Positions 1 to 6,448 of a stretch of 6,853 nucleotides of DNA are shown in pieces. The stretch is from a bacterium. GTDB taxonomy: Bacteria; Actinomycetota; Acidimicrobiia; Spongiisociales; UBA11373. The notes below the pieces were generated by a model. That model was not told where the DNA came from and did no database searches. It worked only from the letters and a program-made list of their open reading frames with translations. The stretch is taken from contig JABMPV010000364.1 of NCBI GenBank assembly GCA_013202595.1, forward strand, positions 1 to 6,853. Direction: 5' to 3'. The translations under genes and the position numbers were made by a program. Position 1 is the stretch's first letter. Every line of letters starts with the position of its first letter.

Positions 1-270
1 CTTCCGGAGCGGGCTGAGACGCTGATGGAGATCGCCAGGCTCAGGGTGGATGCCCTGCGGATCGGCATCACCGAGATCGTCAAGATGCGCGATGAGATCA
101 GGATCGCTCCCGTGTCGCTGGCGGCCTCTCAGGAGGTCCGCCTGGCGCGGATAACCAAGCGCAAAGGTGTCGTTACCGGGGGCGCCGTGTTCATCCCTGC
201 GCCGGTGGAGTCGCCGGCGCACTCACTGCGTGAGTTCCTCGGTACGATGTGGTCCCCCGACCACGGATGA
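1..270 (+). CDS. mfd: Transcription-repair coupling factor Mfd, C-terminal end (5' truncated by window)
   Basis: The reading frame is open from base 1 and ends at TGA 268-270, giving the last 89 residues of a much longer protein. The stretch beginning LPERAETLMEIARLRVDALR and continuing through GITEIVKMRDEIRIAPVSL is typical of the Mfd C-terminal (D7) region. Mfd is an ATP-dependent DNA translocase that removes RNA polymerase stalled at lesions and recruits UvrA for transcription-coupled repair. The helicase motifs and RNA polymerase-interaction domain lie upstream of the window and cannot be checked. The stop codon overlaps the ATG of the next gene (ATGA, 267-270), so the two are probably co-transcribed. 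Its position just before mazG and eno agrees with the gene order known in mycobacteria. Identification rests on sequence resemblance plus context. Confidence 0.85.
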   Translation, partial: LPERAETLMEIARLRVDALRIGITEIVKMRDEIRIAPVSLAASQEVRLARITKRKGVVTGGAVFIPAPVESPAHSLREFLGTMWSPDHG

Positions 271-1157
271 TCGTGCGAAAGCTCCTTTCTGTCCTCATTG
301 TGTCCTCGATCGCACTCGCTGCCTGCTCGTCCCCCGAGTCCGTGGCGCGAGTCGGCGACACCGAGATCTCCATGGATGATCTCGCTGCCCTCTACAACGA
401 TGTCTCCTCGCTCCCCATCGACGAGAGCTTCAGGGAGACGCTCTTTCGCGTGATCGCGGTCGAAGCCCTCGAGCAGGGATACGAGGATCAGTTCGGCGAG
501 TCCATCGACGAGGCCCTCGTCGAGGTGCGGTTCGTCGAGTTGACCGAGTTGATCGAGGTCGACGGGATGACACCCGCCGACTTCCTCGGAGTGGCCGATG
601 CCTCCACGGAGATGGTCGAGTTCAACGCCAGAGTGATCATCCTGCGTGAGTCGGCAACGGGTCAGTTGGTGAGCGATGAGACCATTCATGCGCTCGTCGA
701 CAACGGCGTTGCGATCACCACCGTGTGTGCCCGGCACATCCTGGTGGAGACCGAAGGCGAGGCGCTCGCAGTCATTGAGCGGGTCGAAGCCGGCGAGGCC
801 TTTGCCGATGTGGCCACTGAGGTGTCGCTCGACTCGGCGGTTGGCGGCGACCTCGAGTGCTCATTGGCATCCCGATATGTGCCCGAGTTCGCAGCCGCTT
901 CCGTCGAGGCTCCGCTGAATGCGCTGGCCGGGCCCGTGGAAACGCAGTTCGGCTTCCATGTGATCGAGGTCTACGACCGATCTGCACCGACGTTCGATGA
1001 GTTGCGTGCCGATCCCATCAACCTCCTTCCTTCGACCGAGATCGACGGACTGTGGGTTGCGTGGTTCAACGAGACGCTGCAGAACGCCGACGCCGAGGTG
1101 CTCGACGCCAGATTCGGGCAGTGGAGCCCCGTCGGCATCGTGCCGCCAGAGGGATGA
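267..1157 (+). CDS. SurA/PrsA-like parvulin-type peptidyl-prolyl isomerase, predicted lipoprotein
   Basis: This 296-residue protein is predicted to be an exported, lipid-anchored PPIase/chaperone helping proteins fold outside the cytoplasmic membrane. Residues 1-20 form a short lipoprotein signal: MIVRK, a hydrophobic stretch, then the lipobox LAAC with lipidation at Cys20. Residues about 25-140 resemble a SurA N-terminal helical domain. Residues about 150-240 are a parvulin (rotamase, PpiC-type) domain, with ARHILVETEG at 155-164, GGDLECSLASRYVPEF at 193-208 and TQFGFHVIEV at 226-235. Cys154 and Cys198 lie in the parvulin domain and could form a disulfide. I chose ATG 267 over the in-frame GTG 249 because it makes a four-base overlap with the mfd stop and puts the charged n-region at the terminus. 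No clear Shine-Dalgarno is seen, so coupling to mfd translation is likely. The M. tuberculosis lipoprotein near this position, LpqU, is a different family. Confidence 0.85.
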   Translation: MIVRKLLSVLIVSSIALAACSSPESVARVGDTEISMDDLAALYNDVSSLPIDESFRETLFRVIAVEALEQGYEDQFGESIDEALVEVRFVELTELIEVDGMTPADFLGVADASTEMVEFNARVIILRESATGQLVSDETIHALVDNGVAITTVCARHILVETEGEALAVIERVEAGEAFADVATEVSLDSAVGGDLECSLASRYVPEFAAASVEAPLNALAGPVETQFGFHVIEVYDRSAPTFDELRADPINLLPSTEIDGLWVAWFNETLQNADAEVLDARFGQWSPVGIVPPEG

Positions 1158-2596
1158 GCGGCCCGATACTGATCGCCGGGCTGGGCCCGGCGGGGATCGA
1201 TCGGATCCCGGCCGAGATGGTGGCGCGACTCGGAGACCCTGCGGTGCCGCTGGTACTGCGGACCCGCCATCATCCCGCCGCTGAAGCCCTCCTGATGCAG
1301 CGCGATGCCGTCACCGGTGACGACATCTACGAGACGGCCGAGTCATTCGATGAGGTGTACGAAGGGCTGGCCGGGCGAGTGCTGGATCTGGCAGCCGATG
1401 GGCCGGTGATGTTCGCCGTTCCCGGCAGCGCCGTGGTCGCCGAGCGGTCTGTTGCGATGGTGCGCGCCGAGGCGCGGCGCAGGAAGATCCCCGTCGAAGT
1501 GTTCGCGGGCGAGTCGTTCCTCGACCTGGTACTCCAGCGGATCGAAGTGGACCCATTCGAGCACGGCATCCAGGTGCTGGATGGACGGGGCCTTCCGCAC
1601 CCCCTCCTCCTGCATCTTCCGACGGTGATCGGCCAGGTGGACACACCGCTCGTCCTCGGCGATGTGCGGGACGCCCTGCTGCGGGTGCTGGTGCCGGAGA
1701 CCCCCATCACACTGCTCGACGGTCTGGGAGAGGATTCCGAGAGGGTCGAGGAGATCTCTCTCGCCGACCTCGACCCCGCCGACGCCGGTCTCCGCCTGTC
1801 GCTGTTCCTCCATCCGGAGGCGCCGGGATGGCCCGGTCTGATCCGCACCAACGATCGGCTCCGCGCCGAGTGCCCGTGGGACCGCAAGCAGACCCACCAC
1901 ACCCTGGCGCGTCATCTCCTCGAGGAAGCGCACGAGACCCTCGAGGCCATCGACGCCCTGCCGGCAGAGGCTCCGGGCGGCGAACCCGACGTGCCTGCGT
2001 ATGTCGAACTCGAAGAGGAGTTGGGCGATCTTCTACTGCAGGTGGTCTTCCACGCGACCCTCGCCTCCGAGGCCGGGATGTTCGACGTCGAGGAAGTGGC
2101 CGAAGGGATCCGGCGCAAGCTGGTCCATCGCCATCCCCATGTGTTCGGCGAGGCCCAGGCGCACACGGCGGAGCATGTGATGGCCAACTGGGAGCAGCAG
2201 AAGAAGGCCGAAAAGGAGCGCGATTCGCTGCTCGACGGCGTGCCGGCCGGCCTTCCGGCACTCGCCAAGGCCCTCGAATTGCAGAGCCGGGCTGCGACGG
2301 CGGGTTTCGACTGGCCCGATGTGACGGGCGTGCTCGACAAGGTCGTCGAGGAAGCCGGCGAGTTAGTGGATGCCGGCGACGATCTCGAGTATCGCCGACA
2401 CGAGTTGGGCGACCTGCTGTTCACGCTGGTCAACCTGGCCCGGCACCTCGGTGTCGACCCCGAACAGGCGCTTCGGAGTGCCAACACCCGCTTCGAGCGG
2501 AGGTTCAGGACGGTCGAAGACGGCGGTACCCTGAGCGGGTTGACTATTGAAGAGATGGACCGGCGCTGGGAAGCTGCCAAGCACGACGAAGGGTGA
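1154..2596 (+). CDS. mazG: Tetrapyrrole methylase-like/MazG fusion, nucleoside triphosphate pyrophosphohydrolase (YabN-type)
   Basis: This is a 480-residue two-part protein. Residues about 3-225 resemble the SAM-dependent tetrapyrrole methylase fold: GLGPAG at 9-14, a LRTRHHP stretch, DDIYETAESFDEVYE, and AVPGS at 88-92. This is the arrangement of Bacillus YabN. Residues about 230-480 hold two MazG repeats. The first has CPWDRKQ from 240, EEAHE at 257-261, EELGD at 288-292 and a RHPHVFGE segment; the second has EEAGE at 399-403 and ELGDLLF at 417-423. These acidic motifs bind Mg2+ in the all-alpha NTP pyrophosphohydrolases, which hydrolyse (d)NTPs, including damaged ones, to NMP and PPi. The first repeat carries an extra loop (ALPAEAPGGEPDVPAY) between its two metal motifs. 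ATG 1154 overlaps the preceding stop (ATGA) with AGAGGG just before it; a longer frame from 1052 would run into the lipoprotein gene. The substrate of the methylase-like half is unknown. Confidence 0.9.
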   Translation: MSGPILIAGLGPAGIDRIPAEMVARLGDPAVPLVLRTRHHPAAEALLMQRDAVTGDDIYETAESFDEVYEGLAGRVLDLAADGPVMFAVPGSAVVAERSVAMVRAEARRRKIPVEVFAGESFLDLVLQRIEVDPFEHGIQVLDGRGLPHPLLLHLPTVIGQVDTPLVLGDVRDALLRVLVPETPITLLDGLGEDSERVEEISLADLDPADAGLRLSLFLHPEAPGWPGLIRTNDRLRAECPWDRKQTHHTLARHLLEEAHETLEAIDALPAEAPGGEPDVPAYVELEEELGDLLLQVVFHATLASEAGMFDVEEVAEGIRRKLVHRHPHVFGEAQAHTAEHVMANWEQQKKAEKERDSLLDGVPAGLPALAKALELQSRAATAGFDWPDVTGVLDKVVEEAGELVDAGDDLEYRRHELGDLLFTLVNLARHLGVDPEQALRSANTRFERRFRTVEDGGTLSGLTIEEMDRRWEAAKHDEG

Positions 2597-2605
2597 TGTG
2601 TCACC
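2592..2605 (+). terminator. Small hairpin over the mazG stop codon; weak terminator or pause candidate
   Basis: GGTGA at 2592-2596 and TCACC at 2601-2605 form a perfect 5-bp stem with a TGTG loop. The left arm contains the mazG TGA. There is no T-tract after it, and the stem is short, so a factor-independent terminator is doubtful. It could attenuate read-through into eno or be chance. Confidence 0.2.
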
Positions 2606-2621
2606 GTCGTCGGGCGCCGAC

Positions 2622-2630
2622 TGATACCGT
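2622..2630 (+). promoter_or_regulatory. Candidate extended -10 promoter element for eno
   Basis: TGATACCGT fits an extended -10 (TGn followed by TANNNT, hexamer 2625-2630). It would start transcription near 2636-2638, giving a leader of about 17 nt containing the AGGAGG. No good -35 is visible at 16-18 bp spacing, which extended -10 promoters can tolerate. Its place in the only real intergenic gap between mazG and eno supports an independent promoter for the eno train. No experiment backs this. Confidence 0.35.
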
Positions 2631-2640
2631 TTGAGACACG

Positions 2641-2646
2641 AGGAGG
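2641..2646 (+). promoter_or_regulatory. Strong Shine-Dalgarno AGGAGG for eno
   Basis: AGGAGG ends 7 nt before GTG 2654 and 13 nt before ATG 2660. The spacing favours the GTG as the enolase start. It is the best ribosome-binding site in the window, fitting a highly expressed glycolytic enzyme, whereas the neighbouring genes rely on overlapping stops and starts. Confidence 0.75.
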
Positions 2647-2653
2647 CCAGCCC

Positions 2654-3928
2654 GTGACCATGATCGATGCGATCCGCGCCCGTGAGGTGCTCGATTCGCG
2701 TGCCAATCCCACAGTCGAAGCCGAGGTGTATCTCATCGACGGCTCATTTGGTAGGGCCGCGGTCCCCTCGGGAGCGTCGACCGGATCCAAGGAAGCCATC
2801 GAACTCCGCGACGGCGGCGCCCGCTACATGGGCAGGGGTGTCACCGAGGCGATCGGCCACATCCGCGACACCATCGCCCCTGCGATCGTCGGCATGGATG
2901 CCACGGAGCAGGAAGCCATCGACCAGATCATGCTCGACCTCGACGGCACGCCCAACAAGGCGCACCTCGGAGCCAATGCCATCCTGGCCGTGTCACTGGC
3001 GACGGCTCGCGCGGCCGCCGGTTCGCTCGGCATCCCACTGTTCCGCTATCTCGGTGGCCCTTCGGCCAGGGTCCTTCCCGTTCCGATGATGAACGTGCTC
3101 AACGGTGGAGCCCATGCCGCCAACTCAGTGGACATCCAGGAGTTCATGATCGTCCCCGCCGGGTTCCCGACCTTCCGCGAGTCTTTGCGCGCAGGCGTCG
3201 AGGTGTATCACGCACTGCGAAAGGTGCTCGCCGGACGTGGCCTGAGCACCAATGTCGGCGACGAGGGCGGTTTCGCCCCGGATCTCGCCGCAAACCGGGA
3301 CGCTCTCGAGGTGCTGGTCGAGGCAGTCGACGCAGCCGGCTACGAACTGGGCAAGGAGATCGGCTTCGCCCTGGACATCGCAGCCAACGAGATCTACCGC
3401 GAAGGCCGCTATCAGTTCGAGGGCGCTGCGCTCAAGAGCGAGGAGTTCGTGGACTACCTGGGCGAACTGGCCGGTGAGTTCCCACTGGTCTCCATCGAGG
3501 ACGGCCTGGACGAGAGCGATTGGGAGGGTTGGCAGATCCTCACACAGAAACTCGGTGGTCGGATGCAGTTGGTGGGCGATGACGTGTTCGTCACCAACGA
3601 GGAGATCCTGCGCAAGGGGATCGCCGACGGCGTCGCCAACTCGATCCTCATCAAGGTGAATCAGATCGGGAGCCTCTCCGAGACGCTCCACACGATGGAA
3701 CTGGCCGAGCGCGCCAAGTACGGGCGGGTGGTCAGCCACCGTTCCGGCGAGACCGAGGACACCTTCATCAGCCATCTGGCCGTCGCCACCAACGCAGGCC
3801 AGATCAAGACCGGTGCTCCTGCACGCAGTGAGCGGGCGGCCAAGTACAACCAGCTGCTCCGAATCGAGGAGCGACTCGGCTCCCAGGCCCGGTATGCCGG
3901 GTGGGCTCCCTACGGCGGCCCGCGGTGA
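2654..3928 (+). CDS. eno: Enolase (phosphopyruvate hydratase)
   Basis: This full-length 424-residue enolase interconverts 2-phosphoglycerate and phosphoenolpyruvate in glycolysis, in the cytoplasm. All diagnostic features are present: the mobile loop SGASTG at 39-44; the His of NGGAHAANS (H154); GDEGG with the catalytic acid E204; Mg2+ ligands at D241 (FALDIAANE), E282 (SIEDGLDESDW) and D309 (VGDDVFVTN); the catalytic base K334 (ILIKVNQIG); SHRSGETED with H362; and K385 (QIKTGAPARSERAAKYNQ). Positions were counted from the GTG and matched to the known family by motif. GTG 2654 is chosen for its spacing to AGGAGG; ATG 2660 would shorten the protein by two residues. The stop overlaps the GTG of the next gene (GTGA, 3925-3928). 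Eno followed by a DivIC-like gene, DUF501 and ppx is a well-known actinobacterial arrangement. Confidence 0.98.
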   Translation: MTMIDAIRAREVLDSRANPTVEAEVYLIDGSFGRAAVPSGASTGSKEAIELRDGGARYMGRGVTEAIGHIRDTIAPAIVGMDATEQEAIDQIMLDLDGTPNKAHLGANAILAVSLATARAAAGSLGIPLFRYLGGPSARVLPVPMMNVLNGGAHAANSVDIQEFMIVPAGFPTFRESLRAGVEVYHALRKVLAGRGLSTNVGDEGGFAPDLAANRDALEVLVEAVDAAGYELGKEIGFALDIAANEIYREGRYQFEGAALKSEEFVDYLGELAGEFPLVSIEDGLDESDWEGWQILTQKLGGRMQLVGDDVFVTNEEILRKGIADGVANSILIKVNQIGSLSETLHTMELAERAKYGRVVSHRSGETEDTFISHLAVATNAGQIKTGAPARSERAAKYNQLLRIEERLGSQARYAGWAPYGGPR

Positions 3929-4329
3929 CGGTTCGCAGCACGCACCTCGGTCGGCGCTTCACAGGGTTGCTGGCCTTCGTCGTGCTCGTCACGGTGACCC
4001 TGGCCGCAGTCGGCATCCTGCCGGTGCGCACGTTGTTCGCCCAGCAGGAGGCCGTCGGCCTGGCCGAGGCCCAGTTGGAGGCTCTGGAGGCCGAGAACGC
4101 CCGGATGGAGCGCGAGATCGCTGCCCTGGGGACCCCGGGAGAGGTGGAGCGCCTCGCCAGGGAGCAGTTCGGTTACGTCCGCCCCGGCGAGATCGGGTAC
4201 GTCGTCGTCACTCCCTCGGGTGGGGTGCCCGCGCCGGGACCGCTGCCGCGGCTGCTGGAGCGGGATGAGACCCCCTGGTGGGAGCACCTCTGGAGCTGGC
4301 TGACCGGTCGGGACCTGGTGGATGGATGA
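3925..4329 (+). CDS. FtsB/DivIC-like septum formation initiator protein
   Basis: This 134-residue, predicted single-pass membrane protein fits the FtsB/DivIC (septum formation initiator) family. Residues 1-12 are a short basic cytoplasmic tail (TVRSTHLGRRF), residues about 13-32 a hydrophobic transmembrane segment (TGLLAFVVLVTVTLAAVGIL), and residues about 40-68 a heptad-like coiled coil (EAVGLAEAQLEALEAENARM and onward). Residues about 75-94 (ERLAREQFGYVRPGEIGYVV) form the conserved segment after the coil, close to the ...AR..lgyv.pGE.. pattern of the family. The C-terminus is Pro- and Trp-rich (PWWEHLWSWL). Family members join the FtsQ/FtsL-type complex linking the divisome to septal peptidoglycan synthesis. 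GTG 3925 is chosen for its overlap with the eno stop; no strong Shine-Dalgarno is present, so translation probably depends on eno. Function is inferred from architecture and synteny. Confidence 0.85.
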   Translation: MTVRSTHLGRRFTGLLAFVVLVTVTLAAVGILPVRTLFAQQEAVGLAEAQLEALEAENARMEREIAALGTPGEVERLAREQFGYVRPGEIGYVVVTPSGGVPAPGPLPRLLERDETPWWEHLWSWLTGRDLVDG

Positions 4330-4843
4330 CGGGGCGGTCGTCGCCGCTCAGATAGGCCGTCCACTGCGAGCCGCAGCCGATGTCACTGTCAGGTGCCATC
4401 TGGGGCTGCCGGTCGTCACGCAGGTTCCGCCGATCCTGGACGACGGGACCCCGTTTCCGACCACCTACTGGCTCACCTGCCCGCTGGCCGGCAAACGGGT
4501 CGGCCGACTCGAGGGCTCCGGGGGTGTGGTGGCGATGGAGCGCCGCGCCGACGCCGTGCCCGAGTTCGGTGAGCGTCTCAACGCCGCCCATCGCCGATAC
4601 GCGGCCAATCGCGATGCCCTGATGCCGCCCGACGCTCATCCGCGGCCATCGGGCGGTGTCGGCGGCACGGCGAAGGGCGTCAAATGCCTGCACGCTCATT
4701 ACGCCGATCACGCTGCGGGGAACGACAATCCCGTGGGGGAGACCGTGGCGCCATGGGTGGAGCCACTCGACTGCATCGAACCGTGCATCGTGGAGGTGGA
4801 TGGCCGGGTGGTCTCCAATGGCAGGTGGCGGGAGCCCAGGTGA
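4322..4843 (+). CDS. DUF501 family protein
   Basis: This 173-residue protein belongs to the uncharacterised DUF501 family, which in actinobacteria sits between a divIC-like gene and a ppx/gppA gene (compare Rv1025). Conserved-looking parts are FPTTYWLTCP at 45-54, GRLEGSGGVVAME from 61, and the Cys/His-rich block GGTAKGVKCLHAHYADHAAG at 114-133, followed by NDNPVG. The C-terminal part has two further cysteines (C151, C155). Cys53, Cys122 and the three histidines at 124, 126 and 130 make a metal site or redox role imaginable, but no biochemical function can be assigned. No signal peptide or membrane segment is visible, so it is probably cytoplasmic. ATG 4322 overlaps the end of the upstream gene by 8 nt, with a GGTGG just before it; the stop overlaps the next start (GTGA). 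Confidence 0.88.
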   Translation: MDDGAVVAAQIGRPLRAAADVTVRCHLGLPVVTQVPPILDDGTPFPTTYWLTCPLAGKRVGRLEGSGGVVAMERRADAVPEFGERLNAAHRRYAANRDALMPPDAHPRPSGGVGGTAKGVKCLHAHYADHAAGNDNPVGETVAPWVEPLDCIEPCIVEVDGRVVSNGRWREPR

Positions 4844-5739
4844 GGGTCGCAGCCATCGACATCGGCACCAACTCGACCCGTCTCCTGGTGGCAGAAGTCG
4901 GCCCCGGGGGCCTCCGCTCCATCGAACGCCATGTGATCGTGACCGGCCTCGGCCAGGGCGTCGATGCGACCGGCAGGATGAACGACGAGGCGATCGACCG
5001 GACGGTGGCGACCCTTGCCGGCTACGCAGCCGCCATGGAGAGGGTCGGCGTCGAGCGGGCACGGGCCGTCGCCACATCTGCCTCCCGTGATGCGGAGAAC
5101 CGATCGGTGTTCCTGAAGGGCGCCTTCGAGGTGCTGGGGTTCCATCCCGAAGTCATCTCAGGGGAGGAGGAGGCGGCACTGTCGTTTCGGGGTGCGACCG
5201 GGGGCATTGCGACAGTCGCTCCACGCCTGGTGATCGATCTGGGCGGCGGCAGCACGGAGTTCGTCTTCGGGACCGGGGCGCCGTCGTTCCTGCAGAGTGT
5301 CGACATCGGCTCGGTCCGCCTCACCGAGCGGCTGCTTCCCGATCGGCCCGCCGAACCCGTCGACGTGCTGGTGGCGTCGGCCACCGTTGAGTCGATGTTT
5401 GCCGATGTGATGCTCCCCGGCACGCCCGGTACGGCGATCGGGGTCGGCGGTACCTACACCAGCCTGGCGGCAATCGCTCTCGATCTTCCGGAATACGACC
5501 GTCTGACGGTCCACGGCAGCGTGCTGGACGTCGGCCGACTCGGGTCGCTGATCGGTCAGTTGTCGCCACTGACGATCGAGGAGACTGCTGCCATCCCGTC
5601 ACTGGACCCGGCGAGGGCCCGGGTGATCCTCGCCGGAGCGGTGATCGCTGAAGCGGCCCTCCGCCACGCGGGAGTCACCGAGATAGTGGTCAGCGAGTCG
5701 GACATCCTCGACGGGATCGCCCTCGAACTGGCGGGGTAG
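4840..5739 (+). CDS. ppx: Short Ppx/GppA family exopolyphosphatase / pppGpp phosphohydrolase
   Basis: This 299-residue member of the ASKHA-fold Ppx/GppA family contains only the two actin-like domains; the C-terminal HD-type region of longer enzymes such as E. coli Ppx is absent. Motifs are AAIDIGTNSTRLL (residues 4-16, first phosphate loop), ATSASRDAENR, SGEEEAALS with E110 as the probable catalytic glutamate, DLGGGSTEFVFG from D133 (second phosphate loop) and GVGGTYTSLAA. Family members release phosphate from polyphosphate ends or convert pppGpp to ppGpp; which applies here cannot be told from sequence. Rv1026 (Ppx2) is the positional counterpart. GTG 4840 is chosen because it overlaps the DUF501 stop (GTGA), has GGGAG at 4830-4834, and puts the phosphate loop at the usual distance from the N-terminus. 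An in-frame GTG at 4825 is an alternative; still longer starts run deep into DUF501. Confidence 0.92.
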   Translation: MRVAAIDIGTNSTRLLVAEVGPGGLRSIERHVIVTGLGQGVDATGRMNDEAIDRTVATLAGYAAAMERVGVERARAVATSASRDAENRSVFLKGAFEVLGFHPEVISGEEEAALSFRGATGGIATVAPRLVIDLGGGSTEFVFGTGAPSFLQSVDIGSVRLTERLLPDRPAEPVDVLVASATVESMFADVMLPGTPGTAIGVGGTYTSLAAIALDLPEYDRLTVHGSVLDVGRLGSLIGQLSPLTIEETAAIPSLDPARARVILAGAVIAEAALRHAGVTEIVVSESDILDGIALELAG

Positions 5740-5763
5740 GCGCGCTACACATCGCTGTGCGCC
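5739..5763. terminator. Hairpin in the convergent ppx–GNAT gap, possible bidirectional terminator
   Basis: GGCGC (5739-5743) pairs with GCGCC (5759-5763), and the stem can continue with a G-T and a C-G pair to 7 bp around an 11-nt loop. It begins at the last base of the ppx stop codon, in the 63-bp gap between two converging genes. No T-tract follows on either strand, so it may act with Rho or simply stabilise 3' ends. Confidence 0.3.
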
Positions 5764-5802
5764 GTTGGCCGGTTGCCTGATCGCCGGGTGGTGCCCCGCG
5801 GG

Positions 5803-6414
5803 TCATCTGATCGGTTCGACCGGGGGTGACTCGGCAGCGGCGGCGCGGAAGGCTCTCCCCAGAGCCGACGAGTTGAAGTCCTCGTCCTCACGGGGGAGCG
5901 GGATCCGTATCCGGATGATCCCCTCGTCCGATTGCATCTCGGCGCCCGCCCTGGCGAGCGGATCGAGCATGGCGTGGTTTTCGGCCAGGACCCACCCTGT
6001 GAACGAGACGATCCCGTTGGCGATGGCAGATCGTGCGATCAGCCGGAGCAAGAGCGAGCCCACGCCGAGTTCCTGGTAGTCGTCGACCACTGCGACCGCT
6101 GCCTCTGCGGTCTGGGGATCGCGGGGATCGCGCACGTACCTGGAGATGCCCACTCCCGGTGAGCCGGGTGCGTCGATGGCCTCGGCAGCCCATGCGAAGT
6201 GGTCGGTGTAATCGATCTCGGTCAGGTACTGGAGTTCCCGATCACTGAGCCGGGTGACCGGGCGGAGGAAGCGGCGGTACCGGGACTCCGACGAAAGGCG
6301 CTCCATCCCTTCGACGATCCTGTCCTTGTCCTCGGGCCGGATCGGGCGAACACGCACCCGGACTCCATCCCTGACGGCGACGATATGCTCCGCGTGTGGG
6401 TCGGTCGGATCCAT
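5803..6414 (-). CDS. GNAT family N-acetyltransferase, related to Pat-type acetyltransferase domains
   Basis: This 203-residue stand-alone GNAT protein is predicted to transfer an acetyl group from acetyl-CoA to an unknown acceptor. Residues about 19-75 (VRVRPIRPEDKDRI, then SSESRYRRFL, then LTEIDYTDHFAW) match the N-terminal half typical of the GNAT domains in protein lysine acetyltransferases, such as mycobacterial Pat and those fused to acyl-CoA synthetases. Motif A, which binds the acetyl-CoA pyrophosphate, is QELGVGS at 114-120 followed by LLLRLIARSA. NGIVSFTGWVLAENHAML (133-150) is motif B-like. There is no cyclic-nucleotide-binding or CoA-ligase domain, so regulation differs from mycobacterial Pat. 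It converges with ppx and diverges from the tRNA gene. The start is ATG 6412-6414. No Shine-Dalgarno lies upstream on the minus strand; a TANNNT motif six bases away suggests a leaderless message. Protein substrates are likely from the resemblance but unproven. Confidence 0.88.
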   Translation of the reverse strand: MDPTDPHAEHIVAVRDGVRVRVRPIRPEDKDRIVEGMERLSSESRYRRFLRPVTRLSDRELQYLTEIDYTDHFAWAAEAIDAPGSPGVGISRYVRDPRDPQTAEAAVAVVDDYQELGVGSLLLRLIARSAIANGIVSFTGWVLAENHAMLDPLARAGAEMQSDEGIIRIRIPLPREDEDFNSSALGRAFRAAAAESPPVEPIR

Positions 6415-6420
6415 GGCGTT

Positions 6421-6448
6421 ACCGTACCGGGGATATCCTGTCTGTGAG
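6421..6448 (-). promoter_or_regulatory. Candidate leaderless promoter of the GNAT gene
   Basis: On the minus strand, TACGGT (6426 down to 6421) fits the actinobacterial -10 consensus TANNNT and lies six bases before the ATG at 6414, so transcription would begin at or next to the start codon. CTCACA (6448 down to 6443), 16 bp further upstream, matches four of six bases of TTGACA. With no ribosome-binding site present, this is the classic layout for a leaderless mRNA. Not tested. Confidence 0.45.
6434..6439 (+). promoter_or_regulatory. Candidate -10 element of tRNA-Leu
   Basis: TATCCT matches TANNNT and ends 8 bases before the mature tRNA 5' end, so transcription would start within a base or two of the tRNA. 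The -35 would fall near 6410-6416, over the GNAT start codon, where no good match is seen. It overlaps the 8-bp palindrome GGATATCC (6431-6438). Confidence 0.3.

Noticed and set aside
1912..2799. Long minus-strand open frame (295 codons) opposite mazG and the start of eno
   Set aside because: High G+C makes long antisense frames common. Its Ser/Arg-rich composition is typical of a shadow frame, and the plus strand carries unmistakable MazG and enolase motifs.
4684..4839. Extended N-terminus for Ppx/GppA
   Set aside because: The extra residues are Arg/Gly-rich, overlap conserved DUF501 sequence, and precede the phosphate loop that normally sits near the N-terminus. GTG 4840 with GGGAG and the GTGA overlap is the better start.
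4208..5077. Long minus-strand open frame (289 codons) opposite the FtsB-like, DUF501 and ppx genes
   Set aside because: It is Arg/Pro/Ser-rich with no domain, and covers three well-supported plus-strand genes.
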